From assembly GCF_036192275.1 (NCBI RefSeq), contig NZ_CP108088.1, positions 5,023,501-5,087,500 on the forward strand: a stretch of DNA of 64,000 nt, in the 5' to 3' direction. Position numbers and translations under genes: made by a program. The stretch is from Streptomyces sp. NBC_00250. GTDB lineage: Bacteria > Actinomycetota > Actinomycetes > Streptomycetales > Streptomycetaceae. A model generated the notes under the pieces. The model was not told the origin of the DNA, searched no databases, and was given only the letters and a program-made list of their open reading frames with translations. Of the stretch, positions 16,907 through 25,254 are shown one piece after another (within the stretch, counting starts at the first letter, position 1; each line of letters begins with the position of its first letter).

Positions 16907-18241
16907 ATGACAGCCGCCGGGAGAAGGACCACTGCCCAGACGAAAGCGCTCGCCGCCGGCGCCCTCGTCGTCGCCCTGATCACCGGCCTCGCCGGCTGCT
17001 CGGGCTCCGACGGCGACGCCACGAAGGGCGCGCAGGGCGGTGCGGGCACCAAGAAGGGACCGGCGGCCGCCCCGCCGAACACGGTCCGCCTGATCGGCGA
17101 CGGCTCCACGGCCTTCACCGGAGCCCAGCCCCACCAGCCCGTCTGGCAGCGACTCAAGCCGGGCGAGACCCCGCCGCAGTTCGTCGTCTTCTCGTGGGAC
17201 GGCGCCGGCGAGGACAGCCAGAAGCTCTTCTCCCACTTCCGCACGGTGGGCAAGAAGTACGACGCCACGATGACGTACTTCCTCAGTGGCGTGTACCTGC
17301 TGCCCGAGGAGAAGCGGGAGCTCTACGACCCGCCGCAGCACAGCGCCGGGCGCTCCGACATCGGCTTCAACGACACCGAGGGCATCCGTGCCACCGTCCG
17401 CGAACTGCGCGGGGCGTGGCAGGAGGGCAACGAGATCGGCACCCACTTCAACGGGCACTTCTGCGGGGCCGACGGCGGCGTCGGGACCTGGTCCGTCGAG
17501 GAGTGGAAGAGCGAGATCAAGCAGGCGAAGTCCTTCGTCAAGAACTGGAAGACCAACTCGGGCCTGCGTGCGGAGCAGCCGCTGCCCTTCGATTACGACA
17601 AGGAACTCGTCGGCGCCCGCACCCCCTGCCTCGAAGGCCGGAAGAACTTCGTCCAGGCGGCGGCGGAGCTGGGCTTCCGCTACGACACCAGCGGCGTCAA
17701 CGACCAGATCTGGCCCAAGAAGGACCTGGGCCTGTGGGACCTGTCGCTCCAGCTCGTGCCGATGCCGGGCCGCGCCTTCCAGACGCTGTCCATGGACTAC
17801 AACTTCCTGGTCAACCAGTCGCCGGGCACGACCCAGGGCGCGCCGTCCCAGCGCGAGTACTGGGGCAACCAGATGCGGGACGGCCTGGTGCAGGCCTTCG
17901 AGCGCTCCTACCGGGGCAACCGCGCGCCGCTCATCATCGGCAACCACTTCGAGTCCTGGAACGGTGGCACGTACATGCGGGCCGTCGAGGAGACCATCGC
18001 CACGGTCTGCGTGCAGAAGGACGTCAAGTGCATCTCCTTCCGGCAGCTCGCCGACTGGCTCGACGCCCAGGACCCCGACGTCATCGCCAAGATGCGCACC
18101 CTGAAGGTCGGCGAGACCCCGGCGGCCGGCTGGAAGACCTTCCTCGCCCCCCAGCCGGCGGCCCCGGCCGCCCCCGCCGGCGCCCCGGCGGCAGGCGCCC
18201 CGGCCCCGGCAGCAGGCGCCAAGCAGGCCGAACGGCACTGA
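16907..18241 (+). CDS. Polysaccharide-deacetylase-like lipoprotein
   Basis: A 444-residue lipoprotein: basic N-terminus, hydrophobic stretch and lipobox LAGC with Cys31, so it is anchored outside the membrane. The NodB-like domain has FSWDGAG with Asp98 and THFNGH with metal ligands His180 and His184; a GARTPC segment supplies the Arg-x-Pro motif. NodB domains deacetylate GlcNAc polymers such as peptidoglycan or chitin; the target here is unknown. The C-terminus is a repetitive Pro/Ala/Gly tail. The ATG was selected because GAGGAGAGG is upstream and the signal peptide then begins correctly. Confidence 0.85.
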   Translation: MTAAGRRTTAQTKALAAGALVVALITGLAGCSGSDGDATKGAQGGAGTKKGPAAAPPNTVRLIGDGSTAFTGAQPHQPVWQRLKPGETPPQFVVFSWDGAGEDSQKLFSHFRTVGKKYDATMTYFLSGVYLLPEEKRELYDPPQHSAGRSDIGFNDTEGIRATVRELRGAWQEGNEIGTHFNGHFCGADGGVGTWSVEEWKSEIKQAKSFVKNWKTNSGLRAEQPLPFDYDKELVGARTPCLEGRKNFVQAAAELGFRYDTSGVNDQIWPKKDLGLWDLSLQLVPMPGRAFQTLSMDYNFLVNQSPGTTQGAPSQREYWGNQMRDGLVQAFERSYRGNRAPLIIGNHFESWNGGTYMRAVEETIATVCVQKDVKCISFRQLADWLDAQDPDVIAKMRTLKVGETPAAGWKTFLAPQPAAPAAPAGAPAAGAPAPAAGAKQAERH

Positions 18242-18260
18242 GCCTTCGGCCGGCCGCCGG

Positions 18261-18330
18261 TCAGTCGGGCTGTCGGCCGGGCGGTCAGTCGGGCTGTCGG
18301 CCGAGCTGTCGGCCGGGCCGTCAGCCGAGC
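18261..18330 (-). repeat. 24-bp/36-bp repeat anchored on the ATPase stop codon
   Basis: TCAG at 18321 (complement of the stop) recurs at 18285 and 18261. The units share CGGGCTGTCGGCCGGGC and differ by one internal 12-base duplication. Confidence 0.8.
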
Positions 18331-19304
18331 CGTACGGCCATCGGCTCGCCGAGAACGAAATCGGGGTCGACCTGGGCAGCCAGGTCGGCCCCCGTTTTGG
18401 CGTTGCCCCAGCTCTCCGCGTTGCGGAGGTGGAAGTGGACCATCTGGCGGGTGTAGCGGTCCCAGTCGCGGTCGGCGTACGAGTCGTCCGCCGCGTTCTG
18501 GAGGGCCTGGAGCGACATCCGGTTCTCCGCCTCCAGGAGCTCGAAGCGGGGCGGGCGGCCCTTCTCCATCGCGCGGACCCAGTCCGAGTGGCCGACCGTC
18601 ACGAGCAGGTCGTCGCCGACCTCCGAGCGCAGGAAGTCGAGGTCGTCCTGGCCCTGCACCTTGTTGCCGACGACCTTGAGCGCGACGCCGAAGTCCCGCG
18701 CGTACTCCTTGTACTGGCGGTAGACCGAGACGCCCTTGCGGGTCGGCTCGGCGACCAGGAAGGTCATGTCGAAGCGGGTGAAGAGGCCCGAGGCGAAGGA
18801 GTCCGAACCGGCGGTCATGTCGACGACCACGTACTCGTCGGCGCCGTCGACCAGGTGGTTCAGGCAGAGCTCCACCGCTCCGACCTTGGAGTGGTAGCAG
18901 GAGACCCCGAGGTCCGACTCCGTGAAGGGGCCGGTCGCCATCAGGCGGATGTCGCCGTCGTCGAGCGGGACCGTCCGCGCGCAGGCCTCGTAGACCGGGT
19001 TCTCCTCGCGGACCCTCAGCAGCCGCGACCCCTCCCCGGGCGGTGTCGTCTTGATCATCGTGTCGGCGGAGACGATCCGCGGGTTGCTGCCCCGCAGGTA
19101 CTCCTTGATGAGCGGCAGGTGCGCGCCCATCGCGGGCAGCGCGGCGGCCTCCGCGTCCGGCAGGCCGAGCGCGGCGCCGAGGTGCTGGTTGATGTCGGCG
19201 TCGACGGCTACGACCGGGGCTTCGTTGGCGGCGAGGTGGCGGATGAAGAGCGAGGACAGCGTGGTCTTGCCGCTGCCGCCCTTCCCCACGAAAGCGATCT
19301 TCAT
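18321..19304 (-). CDS. MinD/CooC-like P-loop ATPase
   Basis: A 327-residue deviant-Walker ATPase starting MKIAFVGKGGSGKTT (P-loop residues 7-15 with signature Lys8), followed by VDADIN. It resembles CooC, the ATPase that inserts nickel into CO dehydrogenase, and ArsA/MinD relatives. No carbon monoxide dehydrogenase genes are in the window, so the client is unknown. ATG was chosen over a GTG 6 bases earlier because AGG is correctly spaced for it. It is divergent from the Fic-like gene, with 102 bases between the starts. Confidence 0.8.
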   Translation of the reverse strand: MKIAFVGKGGSGKTTLSSLFIRHLAANEAPVVAVDADINQHLGAALGLPDAEAAALPAMGAHLPLIKEYLRGSNPRIVSADTMIKTTPPGEGSRLLRVREENPVYEACARTVPLDDGDIRLMATGPFTESDLGVSCYHSKVGAVELCLNHLVDGADEYVVVDMTAGSDSFASGLFTRFDMTFLVAEPTRKGVSVYRQYKEYARDFGVALKVVGNKVQGQDDLDFLRSEVGDDLLVTVGHSDWVRAMEKGRPPRFELLEAENRMSLQALQNAADDSYADRDWDRYTRQMVHFHLRNAESWGNAKTGADLAAQVDPDFVLGEPMAVRLG

Positions 19305-19392
19305 GTTCACCTAGGGTAGTGGCATGAACGCGGCACGTGGTCGGGATGCGTGAAGAAGACCACTCCAACGTGGGGCGGGCCCCCGGGGCGCG

Positions 19393-19398
19393 TAGCCT
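19393..19398 (+). promoter_or_regulatory. Candidate -10 of a leaderless Fic-like gene
   Basis: TAGCCT ends 8 bases before the ATG at 19407, with no Shine-Dalgarno sequence between. Confidence 0.4.
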
Positions 19399-19406
19399 CC
19401 CTACTT

Positions 19407-20225
19407 ATGAGTACGCACGCCTCTGACCCCTTGGCCGCACTCGGCTCCCTGCCGGGCGTCGCCGACGCGGTGGACTCCGTACGCAAGGCCGTCGACCGGG
19501 TCTACGGCCACCGTGTGATGCGTCGCCGCAGCAACGAGATCTCCTCCGAGGCGGCCCTGCGCGGCGCGCGCGGCTCGGCCGCCCTGTCCGGGGCCGACTG
19601 GGCCCTCGAAGAGGTCCGCCGACGCAGCGACTTCAGCGCCGACCCCGAGGCCCGCACGGTCGGTGCCGCCCTGCGGCTCGGCGCCGAGGCCGGGCAGCTG
19701 CTCTCCATCTGGCGCCAGTCGCCGCTGCGGGTGCTCGCCCGGCTCCACCTGGTCGCCGCGGGCGACCCGGGCGAGTCGGTGGGGCGGCCCCGGCTGGACG
19801 GCGAGACGGTCGACGAACCACTGGTCACGGCTCCGGTGCCGTCGCCCGCCGAGGTCGCGGGCCGCCTCGACGGCCTGGCGGAACTGATCGTCGCCGGCGG
19901 CGAGGCCCCCGCGCTCGTGACGGCCTCCGTGGTCCACGGAGAGCTGCTCGCGCTGCGCCCCTTCACCTCGTACAACGGCCTGGTCGCGCGGGCGGCGGAG
20001 CGGATCGCGCTGATCGGCAGCGGTCTCGACCCCAAGGCGATCTGCCCGGCGGAGGTGGGGCACGCGGAGCAGGGACGGGCCGCGTACCTCGCCGCGTTCG
20101 AGGGGTACCTGTCGGGGACCCCGGAGGGCGTGGGCGGCTGGATCGCGCACTGCGGGCGCTCGGTCGAGCTGGGCGTCCGGGAGTCGACGGCTGTCTGCGA
20201 GGCGCTGCAGCGCGGCGCGGCCTGA
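19407..20225 (+). CDS. Fic-fold protein with degenerate active site
   Basis: A 272-residue protein sometimes annotated only as an oxidoreductase or hypothetical. The segment VVHGELLALRPFTSYNGLVARA matches the Fic motif region (His-Pro-Phe-x-x-Gly-Asn-Gly-Arg-x-x-Arg), but the catalytic His is Arg, the first Gly is Tyr and the following Arg is Leu. AMP transfer by the usual mechanism is therefore unlikely; binding or a different reaction is possible. It is divergent from the CooC-like ATPase. The TGA stop is part of a 40-bp and 21-bp repeat array that continues to about 20357. Confidence 0.72.
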   Translation: MSTHASDPLAALGSLPGVADAVDSVRKAVDRVYGHRVMRRRSNEISSEAALRGARGSAALSGADWALEEVRRRSDFSADPEARTVGAALRLGAEAGQLLSIWRQSPLRVLARLHLVAAGDPGESVGRPRLDGETVDEPLVTAPVPSPAEVAGRLDGLAELIVAGGEAPALVTASVVHGELLALRPFTSYNGLVARAAERIALIGSGLDPKAICPAEVGHAEQGRAAYLAAFEGYLSGTPEGVGGWIAHCGRSVELGVRESTAVCEALQRGAA

Positions 20226-20357
20226 ATCGGCGCGACTCGGTACGAACAAGCGCGACCCGGACTGAATCGGCGCGACTCGGTACGAACAAGCGCGGCGCGG
20301 TCCGAATCGGTTGTGGCGCGGTCTGAATCGGTTGTGGCGCGGTCTGAATCGCGGCCG
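20207..20357 (+). repeat. Composite repeat (40 bp and 21 bp) seeded at the Fic-like stop
   Basis: GCGCGGCCTGAATCGG, which contains the stop, recurs as GCGCGGTCTGAATCGG at about 20316 and 20337 (21-bp spacing). A 40-bp unit beginning CTGAATCGGCGCGACTCGG occurs at 20222 and 20262. Confidence 0.85.
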
Positions 20358-20370
20358 GGGGCAAACGAAT

Positions 20371-20428
20371 CCGGGCCCCTCGCGGGGCCCGGAACGGGTT
20401 GCGGCGGCACCAGTTCTGGTACCGCCGC
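20371..20428. terminator. Two tandem hairpins between convergent genes
   Basis: First stem: 9 bp (20371-20379 with 20384-20392), loop 4. Second stem: 13 bp with one mismatch (20401-20413 with 20416-20428). Confidence 0.75.
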
Positions 20429-20683
20429 TGGCACGTCTACCCAGTTACCATGCGTCCTCGAATATGTGCCCATCAGGCCGGGAACTTTGCCCGTGGCCTG
20501 GTGCGGCTGGCCCGTAATCGACGGGTCGACGTCGCGTGGGTGCTCGGTTTCTGTGCTAGGTCCGTGGGGCCTTCATGCTCAACAGGTGATCCTCTCGGAT
20601 GTCCTCGGTCTCGCGGGCCTGATTCCTTTCTACTCCTGTCGGGGTAGAAGCGAAAGTGCTGGCTCCACTTCTCTGCTCATTGC
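20429..20683. other. Unassigned stretch with a possible short ORF
   Basis: With the repeats and hairpins before it, this is part of a 458-base gene-free gap. An ATG at 20450 opens a 65-codon frame to 20647 with no recognisable domain and no Shine-Dalgarno sequence. I see nothing else convincing. Confidence 0.4.
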
Positions 20684-21550
20684 TCAAATTCGGGCAAAGT
20701 CATCCGCGAGCCGATGGGCGAGTGCGGCCTGCCGCCGCCGGGCGGCGTACCAGACGAGTCCGGCCCCGACGGCCGCCGCACCCACCGCCGCCGCGGCGAC
20801 GAGCGTGGGGCGGGGCGGCATCCGGAATTCGGGCAGCCGCTGCTTGAGCCGAACGGGCTTCTCGAAGGCGAGAACCGGCCATTCCCGCGCCACCGCCTCC
20901 CGGCGCAGCGCCCGGTCCGGGTTGACCGCGTACGGGTGACCGACGGCCTCCAGCATGGGGATGTCGGTCGCCGAATCGCTGTACGCGTAGCAGCGGGCGA
21001 GGTCGTAGCCCTCCGACTTCGCGAGCTCCCGGACGGCCTCGGCCTTCGTCGGCCCGTAGGCGTAGTACTCCACCTCACCGGTGAAGCAGCCGTCCTCGCC
21101 GACCACCATCCGGGTGGCGACGACCCGGTCGGCGCCGAGCATCTCGCCGATCGGCTCGACGACCTCGGCGCCGGAGGTCGAGACGATCACGACGTCCCGG
21201 CCGGCGGCGTGGTGCTTCTCGATCAGGGAGGCGGCCTCGTCGTAGATGATCGGGTCGATCAGGTCGTGAAGGGTCTCGGCGACGAGCTCCTTCACCTGGG
21301 CCACGTTCCAGCCTTTGCAGAGCGCGGAAAGATATTCGCGCATCCGCTCCATCTGGTCGTGATCGGCCCCACCTGCCAGGAAGACGAACTGGATGTACGC
21401 CGTCCGCAGGGCGGCGCGGCGGCTGATCAGTCCGCCCCGGTAGAAGGACTTGCTGAAGGTCAGCGTCGAAGACTTCGCAATGACCGTCTTGTCCAGGTCA
21501 AAGAAGGCGGCTGTGCGCGGCAAGGAGTGGTTTTCCACAAGCCTGAGCAT
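20684..21550 (-). CDS. HAD-IB family phosphatase with C-terminal membrane anchor
   Basis: A 288-residue HAD hydrolase of the SerB/CicA type. Motif I is FFDLDKT (Asp18, Asp20), motif II is VSTSG, and motif IV is DSATD. The last 45 residues contain a hydrophobic Ala/Gly/Val helix (about 247-268) with a basic flank, predicting an inner-membrane anchor. Orthologues in the helicase/secretion neighbourhood have been linked by annotation to morphological differentiation. The phosphorylated substrate is unknown. The start has no clear ribosome binding site; the gene diverges from the short transcript at 21583 and from ssd. Confidence 0.83.
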   Translation of the reverse strand: MLRLVENHSLPRTAAFFDLDKTVIAKSSTLTFSKSFYRGGLISRRAALRTAYIQFVFLAGGADHDQMERMREYLSALCKGWNVAQVKELVAETLHDLIDPIIYDEAASLIEKHHAAGRDVVIVSTSGAEVVEPIGEMLGADRVVATRMVVGEDGCFTGEVEYYAYGPTKAEAVRELAKSEGYDLARCYAYSDSATDIPMLEAVGHPYAVNPDRALRREAVAREWPVLAFEKPVRLKQRLPEFRMPPRPTLVAAAAVGAAAVGAGLVWYAARRRQAALAHRLADDFARI

Positions 21551-21569
21551 AGGTGCCCGCCATTCGGCG

Positions 21570-21575
21570 TACGCT
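21570..21575 (+). promoter_or_regulatory. Candidate -10 before a short leaderless ORF
   Basis: TACGCT ends 7 bases before a GTG at 21583, the same arrangement seen before several annotated genes in this window. Confidence 0.35.
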
Positions 21576-21582
21576 GGGGCGC

Positions 21583-21648
21583 GTGGGTTTGCCTGAGAAG
21601 GCTCTCGGGTACACCATGGAAGTCACGGATCGTTCGCGACCGTGCTAA
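21583..21648 (+). CDS. Possible 21-residue peptide ORF
   Basis: GTG to TAA, 22 codons, encoding MGLPEKALGYTMEVTDRSRPC-like peptide of 21 residues ending in Cys. Support is circumstantial: a -10-like TACGCT at leaderless distance, codon third positions that are not strongly GC, and a hairpin 38 bases after the stop. It may be a leader peptide, a small RNA, or nothing. No homologue is known to me. Confidence 0.25.
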   Translation: MGLPEKALGYTMEVTDRSRPC

Positions 21649-21685
21649 CCCGGTCCGGCTCCTCCCCCCCCGAGTCGGCCGGAAA

Positions 21686-21720
21686 GACGACCCCCGCTCT
21701 CCCCCCCGGCGGGGGTCGTC
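21686..21720 (+). terminator. GC-rich hairpin upstream of ssd
   Basis: GACGACCCCCGC (21686-21697) pairs with GCGGGGGTCGTC (21709-21720) around an 11-base loop. It could terminate a short transcript from 21583 or attenuate ssd. Confidence 0.55.
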
Positions 21721-22001
21721 GCATGTCCGGAGCCGTTTTCGGCGCTGTGAGACATCGTCCGCTCCCTTCCTTCCGGCCGTCGGCCACACATCGGCCGACG
21801 CTCTGCCGGGCCCTCGATTCATCACTCACAGTAACCGGCAGGCTGCGTTCCGGGCAGTCCCCCGAAGGGTGACGAAGATATTCACAGGGCTTCGGATATC
21901 CACAGTTTTTCGGCGACATCCCCAGGATTTTCGGTTCGGCCCCACGGTGATTCCTGTCGCGAACTTCGCGAACGGCAGGAATCACGAGAGGGGTGTGCGC
22001 C

Positions 22002-23201
22002 ATGGAGGCGTTCAGGACTTCCGGGGCCAGGGGTACGGCATGGGCCGCGGTGCCGAGGGGTGCGGGCCCCGCGTCGGTGCCGAGTGGGCCGGCGCGGGTT
22101 TCGGTGCCCGGCGGCCGGGAGCCGCACGGCGCCGAAGAGCCGCGGCGGGCGGGGCCGTTGATCGTCACCGAGGACCTCGGGCTGCTCGACGACCTCCTGC
22201 GGCTCTGCGCCGCGGCCGGCGTCGAGCCCGAGGTGCACCACCGGGTGCCGGAGCGGCGGGCGAGCTGGACCGACCCACCGCTCGTCCTGGTCGGCGACGA
22301 CGTCGCCGCCCGCTGCCGGGGTGCGGCCCGCCGCCCGGGGACCGTCCTCGTCGGCCGCGACCGGGACGATCCGGGGGTGTGGCGGCTGGCCGTCGAGATC
22401 GGCGCCGAGTGCGTGCTGCGGCTGCCGGACGCCGAGGGCCTCCTCGTCGACCGCATCGCCGACGCGGCCGAGGGCGTCGGCCGGCAGGCGCTGTCCGTCG
22501 GGGTCGTCGGCGGCCGAGGGGGCGCCGGCGCCTCCACCCTGGCCTGTGGTCTCGCGCTGGCCGCCGCGCGGGCCGGGCGGCGCACCCTGCTCGTCGACGG
22601 CGACCCGCTGGGCGGGGGACTCGACGTGTTGCTCGGCGGCGAGCGCGAGGAGGGCAGACGCTGGCCCGACTTCGCCGCCTCGAAAGGCCGTCTGGCCGGC
22701 GGCGCCCTGGAGGAGTCACTGCCGTCCGTGCGGGGAGTCCGGGTGCTCAGCTGGGGCAGGGAGCCGGCGGCGCCGGTGCCGCCCGAGGCCGTCCGGTCCG
22801 TGCTCGGTGCCGCCCGCCGCCGTGGCGGAGTCGTCGTGGTCGACCTGCCGCGCGGGGCCGACCCGGCGGCGGCCGAAGCGCTGGCGCAGCTGGACCTCGG
22901 ACTGCTCGTCGTGCCCGGGGAGTTGAGGGCCGTCGCGGCGGCCCACCGGGTGGCCTCCACCCTGGCCATGGGTGTGCGCGACCTGCGGGCCGTGGTCCGC
23001 GGGCCGTACGCGGCGGGGCTCGACGAGCGATGGGTCGCCGACGCGCTGCGGCTGCCGCTGGCCGGTGAACTCCCTTACGACCCGGGGATCGTGGCGGACC
23101 AGGACGCCGGGATGCCGCCGGGCGCCGAGCCCCGTGGTCCGCTCGGCCGGTTCTGCGACGCCTTCTGGGCGCATGCACTCGCCCTTGGTGGTGAGGCATG
23201 A
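22002..23201 (+). CDS. ssd: Ssd, septum-site-determining CpaE/TadZ-like protein
   Basis: A 399-residue CpaE homologue of the actinobacterial helicase/secretion neighbourhood; the M. tuberculosis counterpart Ssd inhibits septation. A receiver-like N-terminal domain (about 50-150) precedes a ParA/MinD-like domain. Its P-loop, GGRGGAGAST (about 170-179), lacks the second Walker Lys (Ala instead), so ATP hydrolysis is probably impaired. TadZ-type proteins localise the pilus machine to a pole. ATG was preferred over a GTG 9 bases earlier because GAGAGGGG is then well spaced. It overlaps tadA by ATGA, heading a seven-gene operon. Confidence 0.88.
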   Translation: MEAFRTSGARGTAWAAVPRGAGPASVPSGPARVSVPGGREPHGAEEPRRAGPLIVTEDLGLLDDLLRLCAAAGVEPEVHHRVPERRASWTDPPLVLVGDDVAARCRGAARRPGTVLVGRDRDDPGVWRLAVEIGAECVLRLPDAEGLLVDRIADAAEGVGRQALSVGVVGGRGGAGASTLACGLALAAARAGRRTLLVDGDPLGGGLDVLLGGEREEGRRWPDFAASKGRLAGGALEESLPSVRGVRVLSWGREPAAPVPPEAVRSVLGAARRRGGVVVVDLPRGADPAAAEALAQLDLGLLVVPGELRAVAAAHRVASTLAMGVRDLRAVVRGPYAAGLDERWVADALRLPLAGELPYDPGIVADQDAGMPPGAEPRGPLGRFCDAFWAHALALGGEA

Positions 23202-24367
23202 CCGGGGGCGTGGGTGGCGGCGGCGCGGGGCTGCTCGACGCCGTGCGGCAGCGGCTCGCGGCGAGCGGGTCCGAACCGACCCCGGCGCGGGTCGCGGCGG
23301 CGCTGCGGGCTCAGGGGCGGCTGCTCGGCGATGCGGAAGTGCTGGGTGCGGCCGAGGAGTTGAGGTGCGAGCTGATCGGCACCGGACCGCTCGAACCGCT
23401 ACTTGCCGACCCTGCTGTCACCGACGTCCTGGTCTCGGCACCGGACCGGGTGTGGGTGGACCGGGGCGCCGGTCTCGAACGGGCCCCGGTGGCCTTCGCC
23501 GACGCCGTCGCCGTCCGCAGGCTCGCCCAGCGGCTCGCGGCGGTGGCCGGACGCAGGCTCGACGACGCCCGGCCCTGGGTGGACGCGCGACTGCCCGACG
23601 GCACCCGGATGCACGCGGTGCTGCCGCCGGTGGCGGTCGGCTCGACCTGTCTGTCGCTCCGGGTGGTCCGACCGCGCGCCTTCACCCTGGAGGAGCTTGC
23701 GGCGGCGGGGACGGTGCCGCCGGGCGGCGCCCCGATCCTGCGCGCGCTGATCGACGCCCGGGTGTCGTACCTGGTCAGTGGCGGGACGGGGACGGGGAAG
23801 ACCACGCTGCTCGCCTCGCTGCTCGGTCTGGTGGGGGAGCGGGAGCGGATCGTCCTCGCCGAGGACTCGGCGGAGCTGCGCCCCGACCACCCGCACGTGG
23901 TGCGCTTGGAGGCGAGGCCCGCGAACCAGGAGGGCGCCGGGCTCGTGACCCTGCGGGACCTGGTCAGGCAGGCGCTGCGGATGCGGCCGGACCGACTGGT
24001 GGTCGGCGAGGTCCGGGGAGGCGAGGCGGTCGATCTGCTCGCCGCTCTCAACACCGGCCATGAAGGCGGCTCGGGCACGGTCCACGCCAACACCGCGGCG
24101 GACGTACCGGCGCGGCTCGAAGCCCTGGGGACGGCCGCGGGGCTCGACCGGGCGGCCCTGCACAGCCAGTTGGGGGCCGGACTGTCGGTCGTACTGCACC
24201 TGGCGCGGGACCGGGAGGGGCGGCGGCGGATCGCCGAGGTGCACGTCCTTGAGCGGGACCGGGACGGCCTGGTGCGGACGGTTCCCGCGCTCCGGTGGGG
24301 CGCGTCCGGGTTCGTGCGGGAGCGGGGCTGGGAGCGGCTGAGCTCGCTGATCGGAGGGGGACCGTGA
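23198..24367 (+). CDS. tadA: TadA/CpaF secretion ATPase
   Basis: A 389-residue type IV pilus/type II secretion ATPase that powers assembly of Flp-type pili at the cytoplasmic face. Walker A GGTGTGKT is at 195-202; the Asp-box EDSAEL and Walker B LVVGEVRG follow, then the His-box GHEGGSGTVHAN. It starts in an ATGA overlap with ssd and ends in a GTGA overlap with tadB, so synthesis of the three proteins is coupled. Length is a little short of C. crescentus CpaF because the N-terminal domain is compact. Confidence 0.93.
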   Translation: MTGGVGGGGAGLLDAVRQRLAASGSEPTPARVAAALRAQGRLLGDAEVLGAAEELRCELIGTGPLEPLLADPAVTDVLVSAPDRVWVDRGAGLERAPVAFADAVAVRRLAQRLAAVAGRRLDDARPWVDARLPDGTRMHAVLPPVAVGSTCLSLRVVRPRAFTLEELAAAGTVPPGGAPILRALIDARVSYLVSGGTGTGKTTLLASLLGLVGERERIVLAEDSAELRPDHPHVVRLEARPANQEGAGLVTLRDLVRQALRMRPDRLVVGEVRGGEAVDLLAALNTGHEGGSGTVHANTAADVPARLEALGTAAGLDRAALHSQLGAGLSVVLHLARDREGRRRIAEVHVLERDRDGLVRTVPALRWGASGFVRERGWERLSSLIGGGP

Positions 24368-25254
24368 TCACAACGGTGCTGTCCGCACGGGACGTGGCCC
24401 ACGCGGCGTCGGCGGTCTGCGCGGTTCTGGCGGTGCGGGAGGTGGTCGAGCGGCGGCGCGTCGCGAGCAGGGCCCGGACGGTGCTCGGCGGTGGGGCTTC
24501 CGGTCTCCCCGGGACCCCCGGCGGCCGTGTGGTGTGGCGGGAGGTGGCCGCGCGCTGGTGGGCCGTCGCGCGGGGGCGGCGGGCGTGGTTGTGCCTGCCG
24601 GTGGCGGGAGTTCTCGCGGTGCTCGGGGAGTCGCCGCTGCCTCTGGTGGCCGGGGCGGTCGCGGTGCCGGTGGTCGGACGGCGGCTGCGGGAGGCCGAGC
24701 GCCGCAAGGAACGCGAGGCGCGGGCCGAGCGGGTGGTGGCCCTGTGCGGGGCCGTCGTCGGGGAGCTGAGAGCCGGGTGGCAGCCCGCGCAGGCCCTGTC
24801 CTACGCGGCCTGCGGGACGGGCGCGCTGGGCGGGGAGGAGGCGGCGGTGCTCGCGGCGGCCCGGTTCGGCGGGGACGTGCCGGAGGCCCTGCGGAGAGCG
24901 GCCGCACAGGACGGAGCCGACGGGCTCGCGGGCATGGCGGCCTGCTGGCAGGTGGCCGTGGACGGTGGCGCGGGCCTGGCCGCCGGACTCGACCGGCTCG
25001 AAGCGGCCCTGCGGGACCACCGCGAGCAGCGGGAGCTGTTGCGCGCCGAACTGGCCGGGGCCTGGGCGACGGTGGCGGTCCTCGCGGTGCTGCCGCTGGC
25101 CGGTGTCGCGCTCGGCGCGGCCCTCGGGGCGGACCCGTTGCGGGTGCTGCTGCACACACCGGCCGGCCTGGGCTGCCTCGTCGTGGGCGGGGCCTTGGAG
25201 GGGGCCGGGCTGTGGTGGGCCGCACGGATCGTACGAGGAGGGGAGCGGGCGTGA
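24364..25254 (+). CDS. tadB: TadB-like membrane protein (T2SS F family)
   Basis: A 296-residue inner-membrane platform protein. Hydrophobic segments lie near the N-terminus (about 75-100) and in the last 60 residues; the cytoplasmic four-helix T2SSF domain (about 115-230) contains the typical QPAQAL and GLAAGLDRLEAALRDHREQ segments. It recruits TadA and guides pilin extrusion. GTG overlaps the tadA stop; the TGA stop overlaps the tadC ATG. Codon use is extremely GC-rich like the rest of the operon. Confidence 0.87.
   Translation: MITTVLSARDVAHAASAVCAVLAVREVVERRRVASRARTVLGGGASGLPGTPGGRVVWREVAARWWAVARGRRAWLCLPVAGVLAVLGESPLPLVAGAVAVPVVGRRLREAERRKEREARAERVVALCGAVVGELRAGWQPAQALSYAACGTGALGGEEAAVLAAARFGGDVPEALRRAAAQDGADGLAGMAACWQVAVDGGAGLAAGLDRLEAALRDHREQRELLRAELAGAWATVAVLAVLPLAGVALGAALGADPLRVLLHTPAGLGCLVVGGALEGAGLWWAARIVRGGERA

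Larger units (their letters stand above)
21551..22001. other. Divergent gap upstream of ssd
   Basis: 451 bases. It contains a possible leaderless 21-codon ORF (21583-21648), a 12-bp hairpin (21686-21720), and an AT-richer segment before ssd including TATCCACA at 21897. The promoter of ssd probably lies in 21840-21980 but no clear boxes are visible. Confidence 0.5.

Noticed and set aside
20450..20647. 65-codon ORF downstream of the Fic-like gene
   Set aside because: No ribosome binding site, no homologue recognised and a composition rich in Arg, Gly and Ser as expected by chance.
21897..21904. TATCCACA resembling a DnaA box
   Set aside because: A single imperfect box; an origin would show a cluster of many and lie near dnaA/dnaN.
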